Positions 1 to 5,013 are shown, counted from the first letter of the stretch. The stretch is 8,137 nt of DNA from DATLTV01 sp035533375 (GCA_035533375.1 DATLTV010000019.1:1-8137), one strand, 5' to 3'. A program made the numbers and translations. Notes: a model not told the origin generated them from the sequence alone.

Positions 1-17
1 ACAATCTTCTTACCGAC

Positions 18-89
18 GGCCCCATCGTCTAGTGGCTAGGACAGGCGGTTCTCATCCGCCAAACAGGAGTCCGATTCTCCTTGGGGCTA
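18..89 (+). tRNA. tRNA-Glu, anticodon CTC
   Basis: A complete cloverleaf can be drawn. The acceptor stem pairs 18-24 with 82-88, with G-U as the first pair, and A89 is the discriminator. The D stem pairs 27-30 with 39-42. The anticodon stem is GGCGG (44-48) with CCGCC (56-60); its loop TTCTCAT places CTC at 51-53, which reads GAG (Glu). The variable loop is 61-64. The T stem is AGGAG (65-69) with CTCCT (77-81). The 3' CCA is not encoded: CGG follows the discriminator, so CCA would be added after transcription. The T loop is TCCGATT, which puts C where nearly all tRNAs have U55 (pseudouridine). The tRNA lies at the edge of the recombinase region and is a likely integration target. Its promoter is outside the window or in the first 17 bases. 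Confidence 0.93.
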
Positions 90-96
90 CGGAAAC

Positions 97-112
97 TTGC
101 CGCTTGCGGCAA
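97..112. other. Small perfect hairpin after the tRNA
   Basis: TTGCCGC and GCGGCAA form a 7-bp perfect inverted repeat separated by TT. It lies just downstream of the tRNA and before the terminator hairpin. It may be a processing signal in the tRNA 3' trailer, or a half-site of an attachment region. Its function is not known from sequence. Confidence 0.5.
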
Positions 113-125
113 TATCGCATACCTC

Positions 126-153
126 AAAAAACATCGAGAAATCGATGTTTTTT
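126..153. terminator. Bidirectional hairpin terminator between tRNA-Glu and the recombinase gene
   Basis: AAAAAACATCGA and TCGATGTTTTTT form a perfect 12-bp stem closed by a GAAA tetraloop. The outer A6/T6 tracts supply a U-tract in either direction. It can therefore end the tRNA transcript on the plus strand and the recombinase transcript arriving on the minus strand. The strong khpA terminator at 3670-3703 also has a GAAA loop, so this may be the host's preferred terminator style. Confidence 0.8.
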
Positions 154-227
154 GTTTCTTGCGCGCAAGGTTCGAGAGCGAAACAGATGATGACCTAAGG
201 AGAATCGGACTTCTCCAAACATACGTT

Positions 228-1367
228 TTAATTAGGTTGTTTGAGTTCAATCCGTATGCGTTTGGCCTGCAGCGTGACAGACTGGGCGCGTGAAGCCAGG
301 AGATATCGGATTCCTTCCCGATGCAGAAGTGTTGTTTCCCTGCCTTGATCAGCGAAGAAAACGATAATTTGTCGTTCCAGTTCCCGCTCTTCAATCGCGC
401 CTTCCCGGCAATGGACAGCCGGCCTGCTATGCGTGCAACGATAATAGATGTACGTCGTCCCGTATCGATTTGTCTTTTGCTCAGCCGTTATGGACGCCGA
501 ACAGTTCCCGCAACGGATCAATCCGCTGTACGCGAATCGATAGCGCCGCGGACGCAAGCGGGTTCCCCGAAGCAATCGTTGCGCCTTGTTGAAGTCTGCT
601 ACTGAAACCATCGGCTCATGGTTCGCTGGATGCCAGTTCTCCTTGAAGATGATATGCCCGGTGTAGAACGGATTCCTCAAGACGCGATAGAGCGCTGGTT
701 TGCTCAGTAGGGTTCCGCCAGTACGCCATGTGCGCCTCGTACGAAGACCGAACTGTCGTGATGCGAGGGCGAGAAGCTCGGTGCCTGAATATTTGCCAGT
801 GAGAAATAGTTCCCAGACTTTTTTCATGATCGGAAATCGCTCAGGGTCACGCGTGATGATTTTCGTTCCTAGGTCAGAGCGAGTGTTCAGGTATCCAATA
901 GGGGCTCGGCCCGGAAACCAGCCAAGTTCGCGCTTCGTGCGGTTGCCACGCTTCACGTGTTCGCTCAGGGTATCGACTCCGTATTTCGAATGGCCGAACA
1001 TGATCATGAGCATGAATTTGCCCTGCGGACTGTTCTCGAAGGTGAATGTGGGGAAACGGAGATCCACGAGCTTCCCCGTATCGAGGTAGTGGATGATCTG
1101 GCCGCCGTCTACGGCATTACGGGTCAGCCGGTCAGGGTGCCAGGCAATGATACCGTTGGCTTCGCCTCGCGCAATACGCCGCAGAAGTTCAGCGAACACC
1201 TGTCGGCCGGGCGTCCGCGCACTTTTACTTTCCGAGAGAACTTCCACGACGGGAAGGGCATGTTCTTCGGCGAACCGCATCAGTTCCCGGTACTGGGATT
1301 CAAGGGAGATCGCTTGGTGATCCTCGTTTTCGGTGGATTTCCTGCAATAGATAAAGTAGCGATGCAT
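228..1367 (-). CDS. Serine site-specific recombinase (large-serine-recombinase type, short C-terminus)
   Basis: A 379-residue DNA recombinase that would cut and join att sites through a serine-DNA link. The N-terminal resolvase domain covers about residues 1-140: YCRKSTE contains the presumed catalytic Ser11, followed by SLESQ and the conserved DRLTRN at 79-84. The middle recombinase domain (about 150-270) includes PIGYLN and RNPFYTGHI. A zinc ribbon has Cys286, Cys289, Cys311 and Cys320. Only about 59 residues follow it, and no long coiled coil is visible, so it is shorter than typical members of about 450-600 residues. It may be a compact variant or a truncated protein. ATG at 1367 is chosen because an in-frame TGA lies a few codons upstream; there is no Shine-Dalgarno sequence and no convincing promoter. 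The gene points at the tRNA, as expected for an integrase beside its attachment site. The family call is firm; activity is uncertain. Confidence 0.9.
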   Translation of the reverse strand: MHRYFIYCRKSTENEDHQAISLESQYRELMRFAEEHALPVVEVLSESKSARTPGRQVFAELLRRIARGEANGIIAWHPDRLTRNAVDGGQIIHYLDTGKLVDLRFPTFTFENSPQGKFMLMIMFGHSKYGVDTLSEHVKRGNRTKRELGWFPGRAPIGYLNTRSDLGTKIITRDPERFPIMKKVWELFLTGKYSGTELLALASRQFGLRTRRTWRTGGTLLSKPALYRVLRNPFYTGHIIFKENWHPANHEPMVSVADFNKAQRLLRGTRLRPRRYRFAYSGLIRCGNCSASITAEQKTNRYGTTYIYYRCTHSRPAVHCREGAIEERELERQIIVFFADQGRETTLLHREGIRYLLASRAQSVTLQAKRIRIELKQPN

Positions 1368-1496
1368 GCTGTTGAATCACGTGGTGATCGACCTTTGACT
1401 TCGTCGTAGCGGAGAGTAGGAATCAAGGCAAATCACATTGGACCTAACTAATATGAGCGACGATCAAAACTGTCACGGCGTTCCAACAGGGCCGTT

Positions 1497-1505
1497 TGGT
1501 ATAAT
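1497..1505 (+). promoter_or_regulatory. Extended -10 promoter (leaderless) for the 1514 gene
   Basis: TGG followed by TATAAT (1500-1505) is a consensus extended -10 element. Only 8 nt separate it from the ATG at 1514, so transcription would begin at about 1512 and the mRNA would have essentially no leader. No good -35 is seen at the usual spacing. The spacer 1368-1496, between the recombinase start and this element, holds nothing else I can identify. Confidence 0.6.
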
Positions 1506-1513
1506 TAAATTCA

Positions 1514-1930
1514 ATGAAACATTGGCTTACGCGTTTGAGTATTATTTTCGGGCTACTTTCCACCGTTGCACTCTGCGGATCTTTTTCGGGCATTTTCTTG
1601 CAATCTATTGATCCAGTTCTACGCACCGGATTAGTCCGTTGGATACTGCCGGGCTTGATATTGGCCGTTCTCGGGATCGTAATGGGCATTATTGCTTATC
1701 GGAAAACACGGGCGCGGATTGCTTGTTGGGGTATCGCCGTAGGTATCGTGACAATCGCTGCGTTCTTCGTTTTAGAGATAACGGCAGGAGGGCGTCTGCC
1801 GTTTAACTGTATTATCAACCTCCAGGCGTGTCTTCCTTCCCCCTACAATCCAAATTTTACTAACCAAGCCGAAATGAAAGCCCTTGAATATTGTAAAACT
1901 CACAGTCCGTGTGCCCCGCTCGTTCCTTAA
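1514..1930 (+). CDS. Small three-helix membrane protein with cysteine-containing tail
   Basis: A 138-residue protein of no family I recognise. Three hydrophobic segments are visible at about residues 8-29, 42-61 and 68-90. A polar tail (about 91-138) follows with four cysteines (99, 106, 127, 133) and several prolines. Lys/Arg residues between segments 2 and 3 (YRKTRAR, 61-67) suggest that loop is cytoplasmic, which would place the tail outside, where the cysteines could form disulfides. The ATG sits 8 nt after a consensus extended -10 box, supporting this start and a leaderless mRNA. It lies divergently behind the recombinase and looks more AT-rich than the ribosomal genes to the right, consistent with an accessory gene. 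It could be a cargo protein of the putative element, for example in surface display or exclusion, but nothing in the sequence shows this. Confidence 0.62.
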   Translation: MKHWLTRLSIIFGLLSTVALCGSFSGIFLQSIDPVLRTGLVRWILPGLILAVLGIVMGIIAYRKTRARIACWGIAVGIVTIAAFFVLEITAGGRLPFNCIINLQACLPSPYNPNFTNQAEMKALEYCKTHSPCAPLVP

Positions 1931-1993
1931 TCAAGGGTTATTTCACCACATTTAGAGTCCAAAGATCGTCCACTCCTGCGCACTCAATTTGTT

Positions 1994-2002
1994 TGTTATA
2001 GT
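1994..2002 (+). promoter_or_regulatory. Extended -10 promoter (leaderless) for the 2012 gene
   Basis: TGT followed by TATAGT (1997-2002) is an extended -10 element 9 nt before the ATG at 2012. This is the same arrangement as at 1497-1505. The preceding spacer (1931-1993) shows no clear terminator and no clear -35. Confidence 0.5.
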
Positions 2003-2011
2003 TAGATATCA

Positions 2012-2239
2012 ATGATTCGGCTAAGTAAATTACTAGGTGTTCTTTCCGTCATCGCCGTACCCGGAGTTTTTGTATTGATCGCGCTTCTCCCGGAGATATC
2101 TCAAGCTCTCCTGTCGATGCTCCGTTTTGATTCAGCAGTGTTCGGCTGTGTGAGCACTACTGCTTCCGGTACGTACTCGACGATCAACTTCGCGACTTGC
2201 CGCCCACGGCAAATCCGCTCGTCTTTTCACGCGGGATAG
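2012..2239 (+). CDS. Small membrane-anchored protein, possibly frameshifted relative of the 1514 gene
   Basis: A 75-residue protein of unknown function. It starts with one clear hydrophobic segment (about residues 7-27) and a weaker one (about 28-37), then a short tail. The tail motif INFATCRP resembles INLQACLP in the preceding protein. From the same spot, the frame entered at 2197 reads LPPTANPLVF and runs to a TAG at 2251-2253, resembling LPSPYNPNF of the neighbour. The native protein may therefore have continued there, with a one-base indel near 2197-2200. As annotated it ends at 2239. It has its own extended -10 element directly upstream. Together with the 1514 gene it looks like a duplicated pair of small exported or membrane proteins. 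Whether it is intact, frameshifted or a pseudogene is open. Confidence 0.4.
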   Translation: MIRLSKLLGVLSVIAVPGVFVLIALLPEISQALLSMLRFDSAVFGCVSTTASGTYSTINFATCRPRQIRSSFHAG

Positions 2240-2253
2240 AATCCATAATATAG

Positions 2254-2531
2254 AAGGATCGGCACCACTCAACAGGAGATCTGCGGTTCCCCGAAGGAAT
2301 TTTTCTTGGCGGAAGGGGCTCGCATAAAAGTTCCTCGTGCGGAACGGGGCGTTTCGGGTCTCTTCGGCGGGCTTTTCGGCGGCGCAAACGATTCGTCTAA
2401 TTCGGCGAGAGGAGCTTCCTGGAAATATGCCAGCAGCTTGTTCAGTAGTTGTCCGAAAGTTCGAGGTACGCCTCGATAGGGGCTACCATTTGCAGTTTTT
2501 GACCGTTCCTTCTTTATATAACCGGAGTTTC
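2254..2531. other. Stretch without a convincing gene; possible right end of the accessory region
   Basis: No open frame here has recognisable content. A Pro/Arg-rich minus-strand frame (2269-2592) crosses into the start of rpsP and looks like chance or decayed sequence. Local hairpins are GTTCC with GGAAC (about 2330-2345) and TCGAGG with CCTCGA (2461-2476). I looked for tmRNA, SRP RNA and RNase P RNA signatures and found none. The stretch is bounded on the right by the rpsP promoter. Confidence 0.5.
2461..2488 (+). other. Candidate right attachment site (attR-like)
   Basis: GGGGCTAC at 2479-2486 repeats, in the same orientation, the 8 bases at the tRNA-Glu 3' end (83-90). Here it is followed by CA, so the sequence reads GGGGCTACCA, exactly what a tRNA-Glu end with encoded CCA would look like. 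A 6-bp perfect hairpin (2461-2476) lies immediately to its left. Removing 2396 bp between the copies would give the tRNA an encoded CCA end and bring it close to rpsP. An 8-base match can arise by chance, so this is tentative. Confidence 0.3.
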
Positions 2532-2559
2532 TTGACTTTTGCCGCCGTTCGCTTACTAT
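2532..2559 (+). promoter_or_regulatory. Promoter of rpsP
   Basis: TTGACT (2532-2537) and TACTAT (2554-2559) lie 16 bp apart. An overlapping TATAAA at 2557-2562 is an alternative -10. The rpsP ATG at 2567 is only 7 nt from TACTAT, so the transcript is leaderless or nearly so. Confidence 0.65.
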
Positions 2560-2566
2560 AAATGTC

Positions 2567-2908
2567 ATGCTTGCCATCAAATTACAGCGCATCGGAAAGA
2601 AGCACCAGCCGAGTTATCGGCTCGTTGTCGCCGAACGCCGCTCGAAGCTGGGCGCGCCGCCCGTCGAGGACCTCGGCGCGTACGATCTGCGCACGAAGCA
2701 ACTCTCCGCAAAAAAAGAACGCGTGGAGCATTGGCTCAAGACCGGCGCGCAGCCTACCGCGAGCGTCTGGAATCTGCTCGTGACGCACAAGCTTGCTTCC
2801 GGGAAAAAGATCGCGGTGAAAATGAATAAGCCCGAAGTTGCGGCGCAACCCGCTGCGGGCGCGGCGCCCGCGGAACAGCCGGCCGCACAGCCCAAAACCG
2901 CCGCATAG
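2567..2908 (+). CDS. rpsP: 30S ribosomal protein S16
   Basis: Ribosomal protein S16, a small-subunit assembly protein that binds 16S rRNA. The N-terminus MLAIKLQRIGKKHQPSYRL matches the family's opening, and AERRSKLGAPPVEDLGAYD is the conserved following segment. The S16 fold ends near residue 83 (NLLVTHKLASGKK). Residues about 88-113 form an Ala/Pro/Gln-rich tail that is low-complexity and probably disordered; many S16 proteins have such variable tails. There is no Shine-Dalgarno sequence; the start lies 7 nt after the -10 box. It heads a cluster with the 95-residue unknown and khpA; rpsP followed closely by khpA is a common bacterial order. Confidence 0.97.
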   Translation: MLAIKLQRIGKKHQPSYRLVVAERRSKLGAPPVEDLGAYDLRTKQLSAKKERVEHWLKTGAQPTASVWNLLVTHKLASGKKIAVKMNKPEVAAQPAAGAAPAEQPAAQPKTAA

Positions 2909-2933
2909 GCGGATCCTTACCCCGGTTTTCACG

Positions 2934-3221
2934 ATGAAAACTAAAAAATTGGAAGCGTTGGCCGGCGACGCCGAAACGCGCGGCAAAAGCGAAGAGATTG
3001 ATCGTATTTTGCGCGAAGCGTATGCGTTGATGTACCGAAGGAAGAAAATCGCGAAGGAGGAAGCGGAGCAAGGCGGGAAGCCGGGAGTTACCGATGAATC
3101 GGAATCGAGCAAAAAAATTCTGCAAGGACACATCGCGCGTTTGAGCGTACTCGGCATGCCCGAAGGGCAATTGAGCAAGCTTATCGCATCGCTTGACGAC
3201 CCGCTCTTGACAGAATATTAA
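2934..3221 (+). CDS. Small charged protein of unknown function between rpsP and khpA
   Basis: A 95-residue protein of no family I recognise. It is soluble, with no membrane segment. Residues 1-45 are rich in Lys, Arg and Glu and look helical (AETRGKSEEIDRILREAYAL, then YRRKKIAKEEAE). A Gly/Ser-rich linker (47-59) follows, then a second likely helix pair (60-89: ILQGHIARL, GMPEGQLSKLIASLDD). ATG at 2934 is chosen because the frame upstream overlaps rpsP without similarity; no Shine-Dalgarno sequence precedes it. The gap from rpsP is 25 nt, so the two are probably co-transcribed. Its last codons contain the -35 box of the khpA promoter. Position suggests a role in ribosome assembly or RNA binding, but that is guilt by association only. 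Confidence 0.7.
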   Translation: MKTKKLEALAGDAETRGKSEEIDRILREAYALMYRRKKIAKEEAEQGGKPGVTDESESSKKILQGHIARLSVLGMPEGQLSKLIASLDDPLLTEY

Positions 3222-3234
3222 ATTTGCGTATAAT
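3207..3234 (+). promoter_or_regulatory. Consensus sigma-70 promoter for khpA
   Basis: TTGACA (3207-3212) and TATAAT (3229-3234), both perfect consensus, are separated by 16 bp. The -35 box lies inside the last codons of the upstream 95-residue gene. Transcription should start near 3241, giving khpA a leader of about 70 nt, longer than for other genes here. Confidence 0.8.
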
Positions 3235-3242
3235 AGGAACCA

Positions 3243-3356
3243 ATGCAATCGCCCGGCAACAACCGGCGGAAAAAGGTCGAAACGGAAAGACGGAAATTAC
3301 CGCATAGCATATGTCCAAGGCAACAGCCGATCAGGAATTCCTGGAATACCTCGTGA
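3243..3356 (+). CDS. Possible upstream ORF overlapping the khpA start (37 codons)
   Basis: An ATG lies 8 nt after the perfect khpA -10 box, the spacing seen at the other leaderless starts in this window. It opens a frame of 37 codons plus TGA (3354-3356), running 46 bases into khpA in a different frame. The peptide begins MQSPGNNRRKKVETERRK and is very basic. It could be a leader peptide controlling khpA, or simply a chance ORF; no homology is recognised. In the khpA frame itself, a TAG at 3305-3307 prevents any earlier khpA start. Confidence 0.22.
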   Translation: MQSPGNNRRKKVETERRKLPHSICPRQQPIRNSWNTS

Positions 3357-3622
3357 AATCGCTCGTAGACCATCCGGATGACGTGAAAGTGGAACGCAAG
3401 GTGGATGAGATGGGCGTTTTGCTCTCGCTCCGCGTGAACCCGCTCGATATGGGGCAGGTCGTGGGACGGCAGGGCTCGACCGCGAAATCCATCCGCGGAC
3501 TTTTGAGGATCGTGGGCATCAAGAACAACGCCCGCGTGAATCTAAAGATCGAGGAACCGGAAGGTTCGACCCGCGCCCCGCGCCCGATGGGCGACCGGCC
3601 GCCGCGAAGGGAAGAGTACTAG
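3311..3622 (+). CDS. khpA: KH-domain RNA-binding protein KhpA
   Basis: A 103-residue single KH-domain protein of the KhpA (YlqC) family, which binds RNA and in several bacteria partners KhpB/Jag. The start (EFLEYLVKSLVDHPDDVKVE) is the family's N-terminal helix and strand. The KH GxxG loop is GRQG at 52-55, followed by STAKSIRGLLRI. Residues 84-103 are a Pro/Arg-rich tail (RAPRPMGDRPPRR). Length fits the family (about 75-100). The in-frame TAG at 3305-3307 fixes ATG 3311 as the first possible start. There is no Shine-Dalgarno sequence. The gene has its own consensus promoter and ends in a strong terminator, so it can be expressed apart from rpsP. Confidence 0.93.
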   Translation: MSKATADQEFLEYLVKSLVDHPDDVKVERKVDEMGVLLSLRVNPLDMGQVVGRQGSTAKSIRGLLRIVGIKNNARVNLKIEEPEGSTRAPRPMGDRPPRREEY

Positions 3623-3624
3623 GC

Positions 3625-3668
3625 GAGCTCTTGAGCCCAATAGCTCGTTGGCTCTTTAGTCAACGAGC
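3625..3668 (+). other. Competing stem-loops after khpA
   Basis: GCTCGTTG (3643-3650) and CAACGAGC (3661-3668) form a perfect 8-bp stem with a 10-nt loop. The left arm overlaps AGCTC (3642-3646), which can instead pair with GAGCT at 3625-3629. The two foldings exclude each other. They lie between the khpA stop and the terminator and may protect the 3' end or modulate termination. Confidence 0.45.
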
Positions 3669-3669
3669 G

Positions 3670-3707
3670 CAACGACCGCTCCGGGAAACCGGAGCGGTCG
3701 TTGTTTT
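3670..3707 (+). terminator. Strong intrinsic terminator of the rpsP-khpA cluster
   Basis: Perfect 15-bp stem: 3670-3684 pairs with 3689-3703 around a GAAA tetraloop. The distal arm ends in TTG and runs into TTTT at 3704-3707. The stem is GC-rich and sits about 50 nt after the khpA stop codon. Confidence 0.9.
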
Positions 3708-3769
3708 GGCCGGGTGAAGATAAAATTATTACAGTAGAGTCCGGCTTTAGTTTCGTTTCATATCCCCGG

Positions 3770-3791
3770 CCTTGCGCCAAGGGATTTTTTT
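3770..3791 (+). terminator. Weak terminator-like hairpin just before efp
   Basis: CCTTG and CAAGG form a 5-bp stem with a CGC loop, followed after GA by seven T's (3785-3791). It touches the -10 region of efp. It may terminate readthrough or be incidental, since the stem is short. Confidence 0.3.
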
Positions 3792-3792
3792 G

Positions 3793-3803
3793 TATAACAT
3801 AAT
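3793..3803 (+). promoter_or_regulatory. Probable -10 region of efp
   Basis: TATAAC (3793-3798) and the overlapping CATAAT (3798-3803) are both -10-like. The second lies 7 nt before the efp ATG, so efp is probably leaderless. No clear -35 is present; TTGCGC at 3772-3777 is 15 bp from TATAAC. Confidence 0.45.
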
Positions 3804-3810
3804 ATTCGTT

Positions 3811-4392
3811 ATGCTCGCGTACACCGACCTGAACAAAGGAATACTCTTTATCATGGACGGCCATCCCTGGGAGGTGGTCGAGTCGCATTTTTTGCGCATG
3901 CAACAGCGGAAGGCCGTGGTGCAAACAAAGATCCGCAATTTAACCACGGGGAAGGTTTTGGATCGCAATTTCCAGCCGTCGGATTCGTTCGAAGAGGCGG
4001 AGATCGAGCGAAAAAAAGCGGCATTCATCTATAAAAAGCCAGGGCGCGGCGCGGACGCCGTCGATGAGTACTGGTTCCACGAAAAGGGGAATCCGTCGAA
4101 CCGCTTCGTGATCTCGGGAGAGCTCCTGGGGGATGCCGGGCAATTTTTGAAGCCTAATATCGAAGTGGAAACGATGGTTTTCGAGGGCAAGGTCATCAAA
4201 GTAGCGCTGCCCATCAAAATGGAATTCAAGGTGATCGAGGCGCCGCCGTCGATCAAGGGAAATACCGCGCAGGGCGGCACGAAAGTAGTGACGCTTGAAG
4301 GCGGGGCGAAAGTGAACGCGCCGCTCTTCGTGAATGAAGGTGATTCGATCCGGATCAACACGCAAACAGGCGATTACGTCGAGCGCGTCTAG
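3811..4392 (+). CDS. efp: Elongation factor P
   Basis: EF-P binds the ribosome between P and E sites and relieves stalling at polyproline. The 193-residue length and three-domain order fit the family. The N-terminal domain has DLNKGILFIMDGHPWEVVE. The middle and C-terminal OB domains include FVISGE and the family C-terminal signature (VNAPLFVNEGDSIRINTQTG, then DYVERV). The odd part is the tip of domain I: where E. coli EF-P has KPGKGQA with modified Lys34, this protein has RMQQRKA (29-35). In an ungapped alignment Lys34 of E. coli falls on Gln32 here, with Arg33 and Lys34 just after. ATG 3811 is chosen over upstream frames because MLAYTDLNKG is the family start and the -10 box sits just before it. 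The stop shares CTAG with the opposing lud gene. Confidence 0.95.
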   Translation: MLAYTDLNKGILFIMDGHPWEVVESHFLRMQQRKAVVQTKIRNLTTGKVLDRNFQPSDSFEEAEIERKKAAFIYKKPGRGADAVDEYWFHEKGNPSNRFVISGELLGDAGQFLKPNIEVETMVFEGKVIKVALPIKMEFKVIEAPPSIKGNTAQGGTKVVTLEGGAKVNAPLFVNEGDSIRINTQTGDYVERV

Positions 4393-5006
4393 AATCCCAA
4401 TTTTTCGTTCACGAAGATCAGCGTTATGTTTCTTTTCGCGTATGCAGGTTCGTTGTTTTGAATGAGTATTTTCGCGAGATTACTTCCCGGAGCGCCTACG
4501 CTTTTCATGCGCGTGTCTTCGAGCGGGAAGGTGTATTCGTGGATTCTTTTGAGCGCTTCTTCGAGCGTGGGGACGATCTTTTGCGTGCCCACGACCCAGA
4601 TGAGGTTTGGGCTCGTGAAGGCGTAAGCGGGGAGCTGGCTTCCCGAGGCGGATGCCGTGACCGCGCGGCCGTCTTCCGTCACGGCATGGACGCTGCCGAG
4701 CCAGTACTGCGAAAAAACGGATTGTTTACGGAGTTTTGCCTGCACCGCCGGATCTTTTTCGGCCATGATGGGCGCTTTCAGATTTTTCCACGGATGGTCG
4801 CCGGACTTAAGGAGATCGGTGAACCCGATCTGGTCGAGCGTGGTTGAACTGCCGGCCATGACTTCGGCTCCGGCGGGGATCAGCTCCTTCACGCGGGCGA
4901 GCGCGGCATCTTTCCCCGCGACCGCCTCCGCGTGAAAATTGTTCTTATTGAGCGCCGCGATCGTTTTCGCGACGGTTTCCTGCGATGCGTTTTTTGAATA
5001 ATCCAT
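4389..5006 (-). CDS. LUD-domain protein (LutC/YkgG family, DUF162)
   Basis: A 205-residue protein that looks like a stand-alone LUD domain, as in LutC/YkgG proteins linked to lactate utilisation, although the LutA and LutB partners are not in this window. Family hallmarks are GSSTTLDQIG (52-61), YWLGSVHAVTEDGRAV (101-116), SASGSQLPAYAF (119-130) and VVGTQKIVP (138-146). The domain resembles sugar-isomerase-like folds. No signal peptide or membrane segment is visible. The gene starts 7 nt after the arsR stop, so the two form one transcript. It ends facing efp with a 4-nt shared stop and no visible terminator. No Shine-Dalgarno sequence precedes it. The specific substrate cannot be told from sequence; lactate metabolism should not be assumed in this organism. 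Confidence 0.85.
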   Translation of the reverse strand: MDYSKNASQETVAKTIAALNKNNFHAEAVAGKDAALARVKELIPAGAEVMAGSSTTLDQIGFTDLLKSGDHPWKNLKAPIMAEKDPAVQAKLRKQSVFSQYWLGSVHAVTEDGRAVTASASGSQLPAYAFTSPNLIWVVGTQKIVPTLEEALKRIHEYTFPLEDTRMKSVGAPGSNLAKILIQNNEPAYAKRNITLIFVNEKLGF

Positions 5007-5013
5007 GGTTAAT

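Larger units (their letters stand above)
68..211. repeat. Composite inverted repeat mirroring the tRNA T-arm around the terminator
   Basis: The 15 bases at 68-82 (AGTCCGATTCTCCTT, the T loop, 3' T stem and first acceptor base of the tRNA) recur exactly as their reverse complement at 197-211. The midpoint of this pair is 139.5, exactly the midpoint of the terminator hairpin at 126-153. The bases between match only weakly (about 16 of 43 positions by eye). The distal arm is also part of a local hairpin, GGAGAA (199-204) with TTCTCC (211-216), which on the minus strand resembles the tRNA T-arm. Confidence 0.7.

Noticed and set aside
957..1409. Plus-strand frame opposite the recombinase
   Set aside because: Shadow of the recombinase coding strand; no family content.
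2269..2310. tRNA-like stretch (AACAGGAG followed by GGTTCCCC)
   Set aside because: No acceptor or T stem can be paired; the AACAGGAG match to the tRNA is only 8 bases and not at a sensible place.
2269..2592. Minus-strand Pro/Arg-rich frame between the accessory region and rpsP
   Set aside because: It runs through the rpsP promoter and first codons, has no recognisable domain and no good start context; treated as chance or decayed sequence.
3708..3771. Long-range stem GGCCGGG with CCCGGCC before efp
   Set aside because: Seven pairs closing a 50-nt loop with no inner structure or riboswitch motif; not enough to call an element.
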